Origin: an uncultured Clostridiaceae bacterium
GTDB lineage: Bacteria; Bacillota; Clostridia; Clostridiales; Clostridiaceae
NCBI GenBank assembly: GCA_946405135.1
Contig: CAMJGD010000011.1
Location: 1 to 64,000 of the forward strand
Reading direction: 5' to 3'
DNA length: 64,000 nucleotides
Shown here: positions 42,883-53,206 of the stretch, one piece after another
How positions within the stretch are numbered: the stretch's first letter is position 1
How the letters are laid out: each line of letters starts with the position of its first letter
Translations under genes and position numbers: made by a program
Notes under the pieces: generated by a model
The model's input: only the letters and a program-made list of their open reading frames with translations
Told to the model about the DNA's origin: nothing
Database searches by the model: none

Positions 42883-42971
42883 CTTAAAATCCAAATATAT
42901 TAGAGTACGTATATTTATATTGATGCTATTATCGTTAACTCTAAAGCTTAAAATTCAAAAGTATTAGAGTA
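42883..42971. repeat. 25-bp direct repeat before the cobalamin operon
   Basis: CTTAAAATCCAAATATATTA plus GAGTA (42883-42907) and a near copy at 42947-42971, 64 bp apart. It lies upstream of the operon promoter; role unknown. Confidence 0.5.
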
Positions 42972-43003
42972 ACATAATCATCTAATAACAATAACTTATT
43001 TTA

Positions 43004-43032
43004 TTGAAAATTTTATAAATAAACTATATAAT
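43004..43032 (+). promoter_or_regulatory. Promoter of the hem-cob operon
   Basis: TTGAAA (43004-43009), 17-bp spacer, TATAAT (43027-43032), 25 bp before the riboswitch. Confidence 0.7.
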
Positions 43033-43057
43033 TTAATTGATATATAATATGATTTTG

Positions 43058-43250
43058 CTTATGGTACTTCATTTTATGAGGTTAAAAGGGAAAGTGCTAT
43101 TAAACACTACAGCCCCCGCTACTGTATACAAAGACGAATCCCGACCACTGGTATTTAAACTGGGAAGGTGGGAGGAGGATGACATGTGAGTCAGGATACC
43201 TGCCATAAGTTTTGCTAATCCTTCGGAGGGAAGGGAAGTGGCGTTTGTAA
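43058..43250 (+). ncRNA. Cobalamin riboswitch (first)
   Basis: The B12-box region CAGCCCCCGCTACTGTA at 43110-43126 is intact. AAAAGGGAA (43084-43092), GGGAAGG, and AGTCAGGATACCTGCC are also present. Closing stem CTTATGG / CCATAAG at 43058-43064 and 43203-43209. Adenosylcobalamin binding should lower expression of the operon, probably through the downstream terminator. Confidence 0.92.
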
Positions 43251-43276
43251 TTATGAGCTTTTAAGGCATTATTATA

Positions 43277-43302
43277 AACTCACTTTAGGTGAGTTTTTTA
43301 TT
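43277..43302 (+). terminator. Riboswitch-controlled terminator
   Basis: Stem AACTCAC / GTGAGTT with a five-base loop and a T-run, between the riboswitch and hemA. Confidence 0.8.
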
Positions 43303-43335
43303 TTATATACATTTTGTTTATGGAGATGATATATT

Positions 43336-44532
43336 TTGATACAGCTCATTGGTTTAAATAATAATTGCAGCATAGAACACAGAGAAAAACTTTCCATAAC
43401 TCCAGGTAAAATAGAAGCAAAAACGAAAAAGCTTCTTAAAATATGTGATGAGTGCTTGATAATAAGTACTTGCAACAGGACTGAAATATATTTTAATGCT
43501 GAAGATTTTAGCTATAAAATTCTAGAAAAAATATTTGAAATATTAGATTGGGACTGGGATTTAAAAGAAAATGTATTTCATGTTGCAGACAATAAAGCTG
43601 TAAAACATTTAATGGAAGTCTGCAGTGGCTTTCATTCTAAAATATTAGGAGAAGATCAAATTTTGGGACAGATTAAAGAAGCCTATGAAAAAGCTTTAAC
43701 TTGGAAGACTATAAAACATCAATTGCAGAGATTATTTCAATTTGCTATAACTTGCGGTAAAGAATTTAGATTCAAAGCTGAATTATATAAAATACCAGTA
43801 TCTTCAGCATCCATAACCATAAAAGAATCTATTAAATTAGGTATAAAAAAATTTATGATAATAGGTTTTGGTGAGGTAGGCAAGCTTTGTTATAAATATA
43901 TAGAAGATTATAACTTTGAAAAATTGTATATTGTGGTGAGAAACCCTAACATACTAAATTTCTCCGATGAGAGAATAAAAGTTATTGGGTTTCAAGACAA
44001 ATATAAATATACAGAAGAAGTAGAATGTATTATTTCTTGTACTTCTGCACCTCATGTAGTGCTTTACGAAAATGAAATAGGAGATAATAAGCTAACTATA
44101 TTTGATTTAGCATTACCAAGAGATGTAGATGAAAATATAGCTAAAAAGCCTAATGTAGACTTATATGATATAGATAAAATAAGTATTAAAGATGATGAAA
44201 ACAAGAAAAAAAGAAGAGAAGTAATGGATAAAAATAGATATATAGTTGAAAGCTATGTGAAAGAATTTTTGGAATGGCAAAAATTTAGAGAGCTTTCTTC
44301 TCACATAAAGCAAATGTCAGATTGTGGTGAGTACATATATAAGAAAAGATATGATACTTTTAAAAGAAAGAAAAATACCAAAGATAATGAAGAACTTGTA
44401 AGGACTTTATTAAAAAGCACTTCTGATTTTTATATACATAGGGCTATAGATGTATTAAAAGAAGAGATGTTAAAAGGGAGAGCTGAAGAATGTCTAGATA
44501 TTCTAGAGAGAATATTTATCCCAGAGAATTAG
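43336..44532 (+). CDS. hemA: Glutamyl-tRNA reductase
   Basis: 398 aa. Reduces glutamyl-tRNA to glutamate-1-semialdehyde, the first step of C5 tetrapyrrole synthesis. LNNNCSIEHREKLSI and STCNRTEIYF with the catalytic Cys46 are diagnostic; IIGFGEVGKLCY is the NADPH loop. The start is a TTG behind GGAGATGA. First gene after the riboswitch, so tetrapyrrole entry is tied to B12 level. Confidence 0.93.
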   Translation: MIQLIGLNNNCSIEHREKLSITPGKIEAKTKKLLKICDECLIISTCNRTEIYFNAEDFSYKILEKIFEILDWDWDLKENVFHVADNKAVKHLMEVCSGFHSKILGEDQILGQIKEAYEKALTWKTIKHQLQRLFQFAITCGKEFRFKAELYKIPVSSASITIKESIKLGIKKFMIIGFGEVGKLCYKYIEDYNFEKLYIVVRNPNILNFSDERIKVIGFQDKYKYTEEVECIISCTSAPHVVLYENEIGDNKLTIFDLALPRDVDENIAKKPNVDLYDIDKISIKDDENKKKRREVMDKNRYIVESYVKEFLEWQKFRELSSHIKQMSDCGEYIYKKRYDTFKRKKNTKDNEELVRTLLKSTSDFYIHRAIDVLKEEMLKGRAEECLDILERIFIPEN

Positions 44533-45140
44533 AATATAGTTTTATATCTTTAATATCCTATAAAATAGATGTGCTAATAATAGGTGGAGGAAAAGCAGGA
44601 CTTATAAAAGCAAAATCTTTTGTTGATAGAGGCTGCAAGGTTACAGTGATATCAAAAGAATTCTGCAAAGAATTTCAGCATATAAAAAGTGATAATTTAT
44701 TAGTAATAGAAGGAGTTTATGAAAAGAAACTGATTTTAGATAAGCACTTAATTGTAATTGCTGTAAAGGATGATGAGCTAATAAAAAGAATTATAGAAGA
44801 CTCTAATAAGTTAAGTAAATTATATTTGAATTGTAAAGATTTTAAAGAAGGAAATTTTGTTGTTCCTGTACAGAGAAATACAGAAAATATATGTTTTTCT
44901 CTAAATACTAAAGCAGGAAGTCCTAAAAGTTCTTTATTTTTAGCAGATAAATTAAAAGAGACCTTAAAAGATTATGATGATTTTATAAATTTTGTTTGTG
45001 AGCTTAGAAATAAGCTTAAAGGTCATAGAAATAAAGAAGAGATTTTAAACTTTGTAAATAGTGATGATTTTAAATATTTTTATACCAAAGGCTATGAAAA
45101 ATTGATACTTAATATTTTTTATGGAGATATGTCAGATTGA
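44490..45140 (+). CDS. Precorrin-2 dehydrogenase (CysG N-domain/Met8-like)
   Basis: 216 aa. Rossmann loop IIGGGKAGLIKAKSF and the later VPVQRNTENICFSLNTKAGSPK match precorrin-2 dehydrogenases, which make sirohydrochlorin with NAD+. The ATG lies within the last 43 bases of hemA, so translation is probably coupled. The usual start of this family is close to the MSRYS... or a few codons later. Confidence 0.82.
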   Translation: MSRYSRENIYPRELEYSFISLISYKIDVLIIGGGKAGLIKAKSFVDRGCKVTVISKEFCKEFQHIKSDNLLVIEGVYEKKLILDKHLIVIAVKDDELIKRIIEDSNKLSKLYLNCKDFKEGNFVVPVQRNTENICFSLNTKAGSPKSSLFLADKLKETLKDYDDFINFVCELRNKLKGHRNKEEILNFVNSDDFKYFYTKGYEKLILNIFYGDMSD

Positions 45141-45158
45141 AATAGGTGGGGAGTTGAT

Positions 45159-46037
45159 TTGGATTTGAATTTAATAATAGCTACAAGAAAAAGTAAACTT
45201 GCTCAGGTTCAGACGGAAAAGGTTATGAGTATGCTTAAAGAAAACTGCGGCATAGAAAGTGAAAAGTTACTTATAGAAACCTTTGGAGATAAAAATTTAG
45301 ATGTTACTTTAGATAAAATTGGCGGTAAGGGTGTTTTTGTAAAGGAAATAGAAATAGCACTGATGGAAAATAGAGCTCATGCTGCAGTTCACAGCATGAA
45401 GGATGTACCTTTTGAAATTGATCCTATATTTGAAATAGGGGCGGTTACGGAAAGAGAAGATGTACGAGATGCTTATGTTTCAACAAATGGAATAAGTTTT
45501 TTCGATTTAAAGCCTGGAGCTAGGATTGGAACCAGCAGCATAAGAAGAGCAAAGCAGCTTAAAATGATAAATCCACACCTAGAGATAGTTCCTATAAGAG
45601 GAAATGTTCAAACTAGAATTGATAAGATAGAAAAAGAAAATTTAGATGGTATTGTACTTGCTGCAGCAGGTCTTAAGAGATTAGGTATGGAAAATTTAGT
45701 TACGGACTATTTTGATCCTTTTGAATTTGTGCCTGCAGTAGGGCAAGGAGCTTTGGGCGTTGAAATAGTTTCTAAAAGGGAAGAGGCTCAGATTATTAAA
45801 AAAATTGATTTTATAGATAGCAGAATCTGTGTAGAAGCTGAAAGGTCTTTTATGAAAGAATTAAATGGAGGATGCCACAGCTGCATAGGTGCCTATGCTT
45901 TCTTAGATAGTAAGTTTATTTATATGGCAGGCATATATGATAATGGAGGAAAAATAGTGAAAAAAGATATAACAGGGTTAAAAGAAAATCCTATAGAAAT
46001 TGGTAAGATGTTAGCAAACAAAATAAAAAATGCTTAA
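45159..46037 (+). CDS. hemC: Hydroxymethylbilane synthase (porphobilinogen deaminase)
   Basis: 292 aa. [15 protein letters not shown] at the start, HSMKDVPFE, and [12 protein letters not shown] are hallmark motifs. The Cys carrying the dipyrromethane cofactor is the first in [12 protein letters not shown]. The start is TTG behind GGGGAG. It follows the dehydrogenase by 18 bp. Confidence 0.93.
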   Translation: MDLNLIIATRKSKLAQVQTEKVMSMLKENCGIESEKLLIETFGDKNLDVTLDKIGGKGVFVKEIEIALMENRAHAAVHSMKDVPFEIDPIFEIGAVTEREDVRDAYVSTNGISFFDLKPGARIGTSSIRRAKQLKMINPHLEIVPIRGNVQTRIDKIEKENLDGIVLAAAGLKRLGMENLVTDYFDPFEFVPAVGQGALGVEIVSKREEAQIIKKIDFIDSRICVEAERSFMKELNGGCHSCIGAYAFLDSKFIYMAGIYDNGGKIVKKDITGLKENPIEIGKMLANKIKNA

Positions 46038-46054
46038 TGGAAAAGGAGAATACT

Positions 46055-47518
46055 ATGGGAAAAGTTTATCTTATCGGAACAGGTCCTGGAGATGAAGAGT
46101 TATTAACCTTGAAGGCAGTAAAAGCATTAAATGAATGTACAGCGGTATTATATGATAGATTGATAAGCGGAAATATTTTAAAATACTTAAAAGAAGATTG
46201 CACAATATATTATTGCGGTAAAGAGCCAGGCTGCCATTATAAAACTCAAGAAGAAATAAATGACATGCTAGTAAAGCTTGCTTTGGAAGGGCATACCGTA
46301 GGAAGAATCAAGGGAGGCGATCCTTATGTTTTTGGAAGAGGCGGGGAAGAAGCTTTAAGGCTAGTAGAAGAAAATGTAGATTTTGAAGTTATACCTGGAG
46401 TTACTTCTGCCATCTCTGTACTTAATTATGCAGGGATACCTGCTACTCAAAGAGGTATGGCTCAAAGCTTTCATGTATTTACTGGTATGACTCAAGATAA
46501 GCTAAACATTGACTGGGACACCGTTTCAAAATTGGAAGGTACCTTAATATTTTTAATGGGACTTAAAAATATAGATTTGATAACCAGGGAGCTTATAAAA
46601 AGCGGAAAAGCTGAAAACACACCTTGTGCGGTGATAATGAGAGGAACCACATCAAAGCAGAAGAAAGTGGTTTCGGATTTGGAAAATATAGGAACTAAAA
46701 TAGCAGAGCAAGGGCTAAAATCACCTTGTATCATAGTCATTGGGGAAGTAGTTAATTTAAGTGACAAATTGAGCTGGTATGAAAATAAGCCTTTGTTTGG
46801 TAAGAATATATGTATAACCAGATCTAAAGAACAATCAAAATCCATAACCAATAGGCTGTTAAGTTTAGGTGCTGAAGTCACGGAAATAAATACCATAAAA
46901 ATTAAACCTGCTTTAGAAAATCTTGAAGACTACCAGCATAAGCTTCAAAGCTATGATTATATAATACTAACCAGTGTAAATGCTGTAAAATTATTTTTTC
47001 AATATATAAATAGCAAAGATATAGATATAAGAACTATAAAAGCTAAATTTGCAGTGGTAGGAAAAGCTACAGCTAAAGAGCTTAAGGAAAAAGGAATAAT
47101 ACCTTATATAACAGCAAAACAATTTGTAGCAGAAGATCTTTTTGAAAGTTTAAAAACTGTAATAAAAAAAGGAGACAAAGTTATGTTTCCTTGTTCTAAA
47201 GAAGCAAGAAGCTTTATTGATGAACAGCTATTAAATCAAGGTGCATTGGTAGATAGAGTGCATATCTATGAACCAGTTCCCGGAGACATAAAAAATTGCA
47301 ATAGCTTTCAAGAAGTAGATATTGTGATATTTACCAGTCCTTCTACCTTTAAAAATTTAATTTCTATGGTAGGTTTAGAAGAAATAAAGAAAAAGCAATG
47401 TATAGCCATAGGTCCTATAACAGAAAAGTCTTTAAAAGAATCAGGTATAGATTGTTATGTTTGCACGGAACATTCAGAAGACGGCATTATAAAAAAGCTT
47501 ATGGAAATATATGCTTAA
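46055..47518 (+). CDS. cobA-hemD: Fused uroporphyrinogen-III methyltransferase / uroporphyrinogen-III synthase
   Basis: 487 aa. Residues 1-240 are the SAM-dependent methyltransferase (CobA) with YLIGTGPGDEELLTLKA, GGDPYVFGRGGEE and VIPGVTSAISV. Residues about 250-487 are HemD (ITRSKEQSKSITNRL, ILTSVNAVKLFF, IFTSPSTFKNLI). The fusion makes and then methylates uroporphyrinogen III to precorrin-2. The ATG at 46055 has AAGGAG; an in-frame ATG at 46037 overlaps the hemC stop. Confidence 0.93.
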   Translation: MGKVYLIGTGPGDEELLTLKAVKALNECTAVLYDRLISGNILKYLKEDCTIYYCGKEPGCHYKTQEEINDMLVKLALEGHTVGRIKGGDPYVFGRGGEEALRLVEENVDFEVIPGVTSAISVLNYAGIPATQRGMAQSFHVFTGMTQDKLNIDWDTVSKLEGTLIFLMGLKNIDLITRELIKSGKAENTPCAVIMRGTTSKQKKVVSDLENIGTKIAEQGLKSPCIIVIGEVVNLSDKLSWYENKPLFGKNICITRSKEQSKSITNRLLSLGAEVTEINTIKIKPALENLEDYQHKLQSYDYIILTSVNAVKLFFQYINSKDIDIRTIKAKFAVVGKATAKELKEKGIIPYITAKQFVAEDLFESLKTVIKKGDKVMFPCSKEARSFIDEQLLNQGALVDRVHIYEPVPGDIKNCNSFQEVDIVIFTSPSTFKNLISMVGLEEIKKKQCIAIGPITEKSLKESGIDCYVCTEHSEDGIIKKLMEIYA

Positions 47519-47585
47519 AGTTATAATTTTAAGAATAAAAATTAACTTATAATAAAGTATTTATACAGAAAGTAGAGTGATATAT

Positions 47586-48557
47586 TTGTTTAATAGAAAT
47601 AGAAGACTTAGAGAAAGAAAAGAGATAAGGGATTTAGTAAAAGAAACAGTGCTTACCAGTAAAGATTTTATATATCCAATTTTTGTGGTAGAAGGTAATA
47701 ATATAAAGGAAGAAATTCCATCCATGCCAGGAAACTATCATTATTCCTTGGATAGATTGGAGGAAATAATAGATAAAGTGACTTCTCTAGGTATAAGAGG
47801 AATTATTCTTTTTGGAATTCCTTCCTATAAAGATGAAATAGGTTCATCAGCTTATGATGATAATGGCATAGTTCAAAAAGCTGTAAGAAAAATAAAAGAA
47901 TTAAATAAAGACCTTTGGGTTATAACAGATGTATGTATGTGTCAGTATACAAGTCATGGGCACTGCGGAATATTAAAGGGCTCCAGAGTTGATAACGATG
48001 AAACTTTAAAATATATAGCTCAAATAGCATTATCTCATGCAAAAGCGGGTGCTGATATGATAGCTCCTTCAGACATGATGGATGGAAGAATACAGGCTAT
48101 AAGAGACATTTTAGATGAAAATGGTTTTTTACATGTTTCCATCATGGCTTATAGTGCAAAATATTCTTCAGCTTTTTATGGACCTTTTAGAGAAGCTGCA
48201 CATTCTGCTCCTCAATTTGGTGATAGAAAGAGCTACCAGATGGACCCTGCCAATATAAGAGAAGCCATGAGAGAAATAGAATGTGACATAGATGAAGGGG
48301 CAGATATAATCATGGTAAAACCAGCCTTATCCTATTTAGATGTGATAAGATGGGCAAGAGATAGATATGATACTCCTATAGCTGCTTATTCAGTAAGCGG
48401 AGAATATGCCATGATAAAAGCTGGAGCAAAGTTAGGATTTATCAATGAAAAACAAGTAGCTATGGAAATGCTGTTATCAATGAAAAGAGCAGGAGCAGAT
48501 ATAATCATAACCTATTATGCTTTAGATGCAGCAGCATGGTTAAAGGAGGAAGCTTAA
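47586..48557 (+). CDS. hemB: Delta-aminolevulinic acid dehydratase (porphobilinogen synthase)
   Basis: 323 aa from the TTG at 47586, giving the usual [12 protein letters not shown] start. The metal site [12 protein letters not shown] has three Cys as in zinc enzymes. The Schiff-base lysines lie in [14 protein letters not shown] and [12 protein letters not shown]. An in-frame GTG at 47577 overlaps the likely ribosome site. It ends directly at hemL. Confidence 0.93.
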   Translation: MFNRNRRLRERKEIRDLVKETVLTSKDFIYPIFVVEGNNIKEEIPSMPGNYHYSLDRLEEIIDKVTSLGIRGIILFGIPSYKDEIGSSAYDDNGIVQKAVRKIKELNKDLWVITDVCMCQYTSHGHCGILKGSRVDNDETLKYIAQIALSHAKAGADMIAPSDMMDGRIQAIRDILDENGFLHVSIMAYSAKYSSAFYGPFREAAHSAPQFGDRKSYQMDPANIREAMREIECDIDEGADIIMVKPALSYLDVIRWARDRYDTPIAAYSVSGEYAMIKAGAKLGFINEKQVAMEMLLSMKRAGADIIITYYALDAAAWLKEEA

Positions 48558-49844
48558 ATGAATAAAACTAAAAGTTTACATATATTCAATGAGTCAAAAA
48601 AATATATGCCAGGAGGAGTAAATAGTCCTGTTAGAGCTTTTAAAGATGTATCAGTAAATCCGCCTGTAATGAAAAAAGGTAATGGAGCTATAATTTATGA
48701 TGAAGATGATAAATCTTATATAGATTTTGTGGGAGCTTGGGGTCCTATGATACTTGGTCACTGCGATGAAGATGTGGTAAAGGCTATAAAGGAAATGAGT
48801 GAGAATGCTATAGCCTTTGGTGCTCCTACGGAAGTTGAACTTAAACTAGCAGAGCATATTTGTAACACCGTTGATAATGTAGATATGATTAGAATGGTAA
48901 ATTCAGGAACAGAAGCTACTATGAGTGCTGTAAAACTAGCTAGAGGTTATACAGGAAAAAATAAAATAATTAAATTTGCAGGCTGTTATCATGGCCACTT
49001 TGATGGATTTTTAGTAAGTGCAGGTTCAGGAGTAATGACTGAAGGAATACCAGGTTCTGCTGGGGTACCTCAAGATAGCATAAAAAATACTCTTATTGCA
49101 AATTACAATGATATTAATAGCATAAAGGAAATATTTAAAAATCATGGTGAAGATATAGCCGGGGTAATCATAGAACCTGTGGCGGGAAATATGGGAGTAG
49201 TACCTGCAGAAAAAGATTTCCTATTAGAATTACATAGGTTATGCCATGAATATGGAAGCTTACTAATATTTGATGAAGTAATGTCAGGATTTAGAGTAGC
49301 CTATAAAGGAGCTCAAAGCCTGCATGGAATAAAACCTGATTTAGTTACCTTTGCTAAAATTATGGGAGGCGGTCTACCCTGTGGAGCTTATGGCGGAAGA
49401 AGAGAAATAATGGAGAAACTTTCACCTATAGGTCCAGTATATCAAGCAGGAACTATGTCCGGAAATCCTATAGTAATGGCTGCAGGATATGCTACTTTGA
49501 AAAAACTTTATGATCATCCTGAGTACTATGAAAAGCTAGAAAAGTTAGGTTCTAAATTAGAAAGAGGAGTTAAAGAAATAGCAAAAGAAAAAGGCATTAA
49601 TGTAGTAGTTAATAGATGCAAAGCTATGATGACCATATTCTTTACAGACCTTGACCAGATTAAAAATTATGAAGATGCAAAAAAGTGTAATACAAAGCTT
49701 TATGCAAGCTTTTTTCAGCACATGCTTGAGAAAGGCATTTATATAGCACCTTCTCAATTTGAGGCTATGTTTTTAAGTGTTAAGCATGAAGATGAGCATA
49801 TAGACAAATTTTTAGAAGCTATGAGAAGCTGGAAGCAGATTTAA
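48558..49844 (+). CDS. hemL: Glutamate-1-semialdehyde 2,1-aminomutase
   Basis: 428 aa, PLP enzyme making 5-aminolevulinate. N-terminal [44 protein letters not shown], and the PLP lysine in [16 protein letters not shown]. The ATG directly follows the hemB stop, with AGGAGGAAG within the end of hemB. Confidence 0.95.
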   Translation: MNKTKSLHIFNESKKYMPGGVNSPVRAFKDVSVNPPVMKKGNGAIIYDEDDKSYIDFVGAWGPMILGHCDEDVVKAIKEMSENAIAFGAPTEVELKLAEHICNTVDNVDMIRMVNSGTEATMSAVKLARGYTGKNKIIKFAGCYHGHFDGFLVSAGSGVMTEGIPGSAGVPQDSIKNTLIANYNDINSIKEIFKNHGEDIAGVIIEPVAGNMGVVPAEKDFLLELHRLCHEYGSLLIFDEVMSGFRVAYKGAQSLHGIKPDLVTFAKIMGGGLPCGAYGGRREIMEKLSPIGPVYQAGTMSGNPIVMAAGYATLKKLYDHPEYYEKLEKLGSKLERGVKEIAKEKGINVVVNRCKAMMTIFFTDLDQIKNYEDAKKCNTKLYASFFQHMLEKGIYIAPSQFEAMFLSVKHEDEHIDKFLEAMRSWKQI

Positions 49845-49886
49845 TCCCATTTATGCAGCTTAAGAAACTTTTAATGAGGTGAATTT

Positions 49887-50729
49887 ATGAAAAAAGCAAT
49901 ACTTCTCTTAAGTTTTGGAACTACCCATGAAGATACTAGAAAACTTACCATTGATGTGATAGAAAAAAAAGTTAAAGACAGATTTAAAGATTATGAAATA
50001 AGAAGAGCATTCACTGCCCACAGGATAATAGATATATTAAAAAAACGAGATGGAATCATAGAATTTACCCCTGAAGAAGCTTTAAATAGTTTAGCAGAAG
50101 AGAACTTTACAGAAGTAATAGTGCAGCCATTACATATAATACCAGGAGAAGAATATGACTATATAAAAAAGGTAGTACATATTTTTAATCACAAAAACAT
50201 TTTTGAAAGATTAGAGCTTGGAAGACCTATATTGTACTTTAAAGGTATTGAAGATGAAGTACCGGATGATTATGAAATATTGGTGGAGGCATTAAGAAAA
50301 ACCATGAATTTTCAAGAAAACATATTATTCATGGGACATGGTACTAAGCATTATGCTAACGCATGCTACCTTTGTCTTCAGCAGGTATTGAGAGATAGAG
50401 GATATAACCATGTATATATAGCTAATGTGGAAGGATATCCTACCTTAGAGCATATTATTCCTATATTAAAAAAAGAAGGTATAAAAAAACTTAAGTTAGC
50501 TCCTTTAATGGTAGTGGCTGGAGATCATGCTAAAAATGATATGGCTGGAGATGAAGAAGATTCCTGGAAAAATATTTTACTAAAAGAGGGTTTTGAAATA
50601 GACACTTATATTAAAGGTCTTGGAGAGATACCGGAATTTCAGGATTTATATATTAAGCATATAGAAGATGTGATAGAAAATAGGTATCTAGATTTAGGTA
50701 AAACTAAAAAAGGAATGGTTAGGAGATAG
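49887..50729 (+). CDS. cbiK: Sirohydrochlorin cobaltochelatase
   Basis: 280 aa. AILLLSFGTTHEDTRKLTID and the HGTKHYANACYLCLQQ and VVAGDHAKNDMAGDEEDSW blocks are typical of CbiK. Its paired His residues bind cobalt. Cobalt is inserted early, as in the anaerobic pathway. The ribosome site is GAGGTGAA. Confidence 0.92.
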   Translation: MKKAILLLSFGTTHEDTRKLTIDVIEKKVKDRFKDYEIRRAFTAHRIIDILKKRDGIIEFTPEEALNSLAEENFTEVIVQPLHIIPGEEYDYIKKVVHIFNHKNIFERLELGRPILYFKGIEDEVPDDYEILVEALRKTMNFQENILFMGHGTKHYANACYLCLQQVLRDRGYNHVYIANVEGYPTLEHIIPILKKEGIKKLKLAPLMVVAGDHAKNDMAGDEEDSWKNILLKEGFEIDTYIKGLGEIPEFQDLYIKHIEDVIENRYLDLGKTKKGMVRR

Positions 50730-50732
50730 ATT

Positions 50733-52211
50733 ATGGCAAAGATTATGGTACAAGGCACTGCTTCATCTGTAGGAAAGAGTATCTTGGCAGCAGCACTTTG
50801 CAGGATATTTAAGCAAGATGGTTTTAAAGTATGTCCATATAAATCTCAAAATATGTCCTTAAATTCTTATATAACTTTAGATGGAAAAGAGATGGGAAGA
50901 GCACAGGTTCTTCAAGCCTATGCTGCAGGATTAGAACCTGAAGCTTTTATGAATCCCATACTGCTTAAGCCTACTTCAAATAAAAACTCTCAGATAATTG
51001 TAAATGGTAAAGTTTATGGCAATGCGTCTGCCATGGAGTATCACAATCTAAAGCTGGAATTTAAAGATATGCTTAAAAGAGATTTTGAAAGCATTGAAAA
51101 GAACTTTGACATAATAGTTATGGAGGGGGCAGGCAGTCCTGCAGAAATAAATTTAAGAGATAGAGATATAGTAAATATGGGCATGGCAGAATTAGTAGAT
51201 GCCCCAGTTATATTGGTGGGAGACATAGATAAAGGGGGAGTATTTGCCTCTTTAGCAGGTACTATGCTTTTATTAAAAGAAGAAGAAAAGCATAGAGTAA
51301 AAGGTTTTGTTATAAATAAATTTAGAGGAGATGTAAACATACTTAAGCCAGGTATAGATATGATAGAAGAAATAATTAAAATACCTTGTTTAGGTGTGGT
51401 ACCCTATTTTAATTTAAAGCTAGAAGATGAAGATGGAGCTATAGAGTTTAACTCTAAAAAAAGCAAAGCTATTGATATAGGAGTTATAAAGCTACCTCAT
51501 ATTTCTAACTTTACTGATTTTGATGCTTTAAAAAGAGAAGAAGATGTGGGCATCAGATTCATAGAATCTCCAGAAAATTTTGAAAACCCAGATTTGCTAG
51601 TGATACCTGGAAGCAAAAATACCATAGAAGATTTGATTTTTTTAAGAAAAACTGGACTAGAAAAATGTATTAAAGATTATGGAAGTTATGGAATGGTTAT
51701 GGGAATTTGTGGAGGTTATCAAATGCTGGGAAATACTATAAAAGACCCTGAAGGAGTAGAAACCAGCTTCAAAGAGGTAAAAGCCATGGAACTTTTAGAT
51801 ATAGAAACTATCTTTGAAAAAGAAAAAACCATGACTAGAATAGAAGGAAATATATTAAACCAAGAAGTTAATATTTATGGTTATGAAATTCATATGGGTT
51901 TAAGCACATTAGGTAAAAATTCATCACCTCTTTTTCAAATAAATAGTGAAAATGGAGATGCTGTAGAATTACTAGATGGAGCCATAAACAAAAAAGGAAA
52001 TATATTTGGTACTTATATTCATGGAATATTTGATTCTGCATGTTTTAGAGAATATATTTTGAATCCTTTAAGAAGGAAAAAAGGACTAAAAACTAAAACC
52101 TCTGAAAACTATGAAAGCCAGAGGGATAAGGAATTAGACAAATTAGCAGATATAGTTAGAAATTCATTAAATGTAGATAAGCTATATGAGATTATGGCAA
52201 TGAAAAGATAG
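50733..52211 (+). CDS. cbiP: Cobyric acid synthase
   Basis: 492 aa. N-terminal P-loop [19 protein letters not shown] and C-terminal triad-type glutamine amidotransferase with the catalytic Cys in [10 protein letters not shown] and His in YIHGIFDS. It amidates side chains of adenosylcobyrinate diamide. Starts three bases after cbiK. Confidence 0.94.
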   Translation: MAKIMVQGTASSVGKSILAAALCRIFKQDGFKVCPYKSQNMSLNSYITLDGKEMGRAQVLQAYAAGLEPEAFMNPILLKPTSNKNSQIIVNGKVYGNASAMEYHNLKLEFKDMLKRDFESIEKNFDIIVMEGAGSPAEINLRDRDIVNMGMAELVDAPVILVGDIDKGGVFASLAGTMLLLKEEEKHRVKGFVINKFRGDVNILKPGIDMIEEIIKIPCLGVVPYFNLKLEDEDGAIEFNSKKSKAIDIGVIKLPHISNFTDFDALKREEDVGIRFIESPENFENPDLLVIPGSKNTIEDLIFLRKTGLEKCIKDYGSYGMVMGICGGYQMLGNTIKDPEGVETSFKEVKAMELLDIETIFEKEKTMTRIEGNILNQEVNIYGYEIHMGLSTLGKNSSPLFQINSENGDAVELLDGAINKKGNIFGTYIHGIFDSACFREYILNPLRRKKGLKTKTSENYESQRDKELDKLADIVRNSLNVDKLYEIMAMKR

Positions 52212-52227
52212 CAGGGGGTAACTTTAA

Positions 52228-53187
52228 GTGAATATTATAGATATATTAGCAGCGCTTGTTATTGATTGGATAATTGGCGATCCATATTGGTTTCCTCATC
52301 CTGTTATATATATAGGAAAACTTATTAGGTTTTTGGAAAACAGAGGAAGAAAACTCTGCAAGACTAAAAAGGCTTTAAAGTTATATGGTGGATTTATAGT
52401 AGTGGCAGTAAGTGCTGTAAGTTTTTTAATACCTTTTATGATATTGAGTCTTTTAAAACCATATAAACTTATATATCATGTAGTAAATATATTTATACTT
52501 TGGACAACTATTGCAGCAAGATGTCTTCATAAAGAAGGTAAAAAAGTTTATGACTCTCTGGAAAAGGAAGATATAGAAGATGCAAGAGTGAAGTTATCTT
52601 ATATTGTAGGTAGAGAAACCAGCAATTTAAGTGAAAAAGAAATAATAAGAGCCGATGTGGAAACCATAGCTGAAAATACCTGTGATGGAGTCATAGCACC
52701 GCTTTTTTATGCCATGATTGGTGGTACAACCTTTGCTTCAGCTTTTGCTATGATGTATAAATCGATAAACACTATGGATTCAATGCTTGGCTATATGAAT
52801 GAAAAATATATAGATATAGGTTTTTTCCCTGCAAATACGGATGATGTATTTAACTACATACCTGCTAGATTAACAGGAATATTAATGTGTTTAAGCAGTT
52901 TTATAGTGAAAGGCAGCATGATAAATAGTTTTAATATAATGATTAGGGATAGAAAAAATCATAAAAGCCCTAACTGTGCCTATCCTGAAGCTGCCACTGC
53001 AGGTGCATTAAATGTACAGCTAGGAGGAAACAATACATACTTTGGACAAGTAGTTGAAAAACCTACCCTTGGAGATAGAAAAGTTGAATTAAATAGCTAC
53101 CATATTGTAGGAGCTATAAAGCTTATGTACTCATCAGAAGTAATTTTTGTTATACTGTATAGCTTAATTTATATGGTAGTTTATTAG
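52228..53187 (+). CDS. cbiB: Adenosylcobinamide-phosphate synthase
   Basis: 319-aa membrane protein with several hydrophobic helices. The N-terminal AALVIDWIIGDPYWFPHPVI and the central RETSNLSEKEIIRADVETIAEN are CbiB signatures. It joins the aminopropanol arm to cobyric acid. The start is GTG behind AGGGGG. Confidence 0.93.
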   Translation: MNIIDILAALVIDWIIGDPYWFPHPVIYIGKLIRFLENRGRKLCKTKKALKLYGGFIVVAVSAVSFLIPFMILSLLKPYKLIYHVVNIFILWTTIAARCLHKEGKKVYDSLEKEDIEDARVKLSYIVGRETSNLSEKEIIRADVETIAENTCDGVIAPLFYAMIGGTTFASAFAMMYKSINTMDSMLGYMNEKYIDIGFFPANTDDVFNYIPARLTGILMCLSSFIVKGSMINSFNIMIRDRKNHKSPNCAYPEAATAGALNVQLGGNNTYFGQVVEKPTLGDRKVELNSYHIVGAIKLMYSSEVIFVILYSLIYMVVY

Positions 53188-53206
53188 TAAAAAGAGAGGG
53201 ATATTT

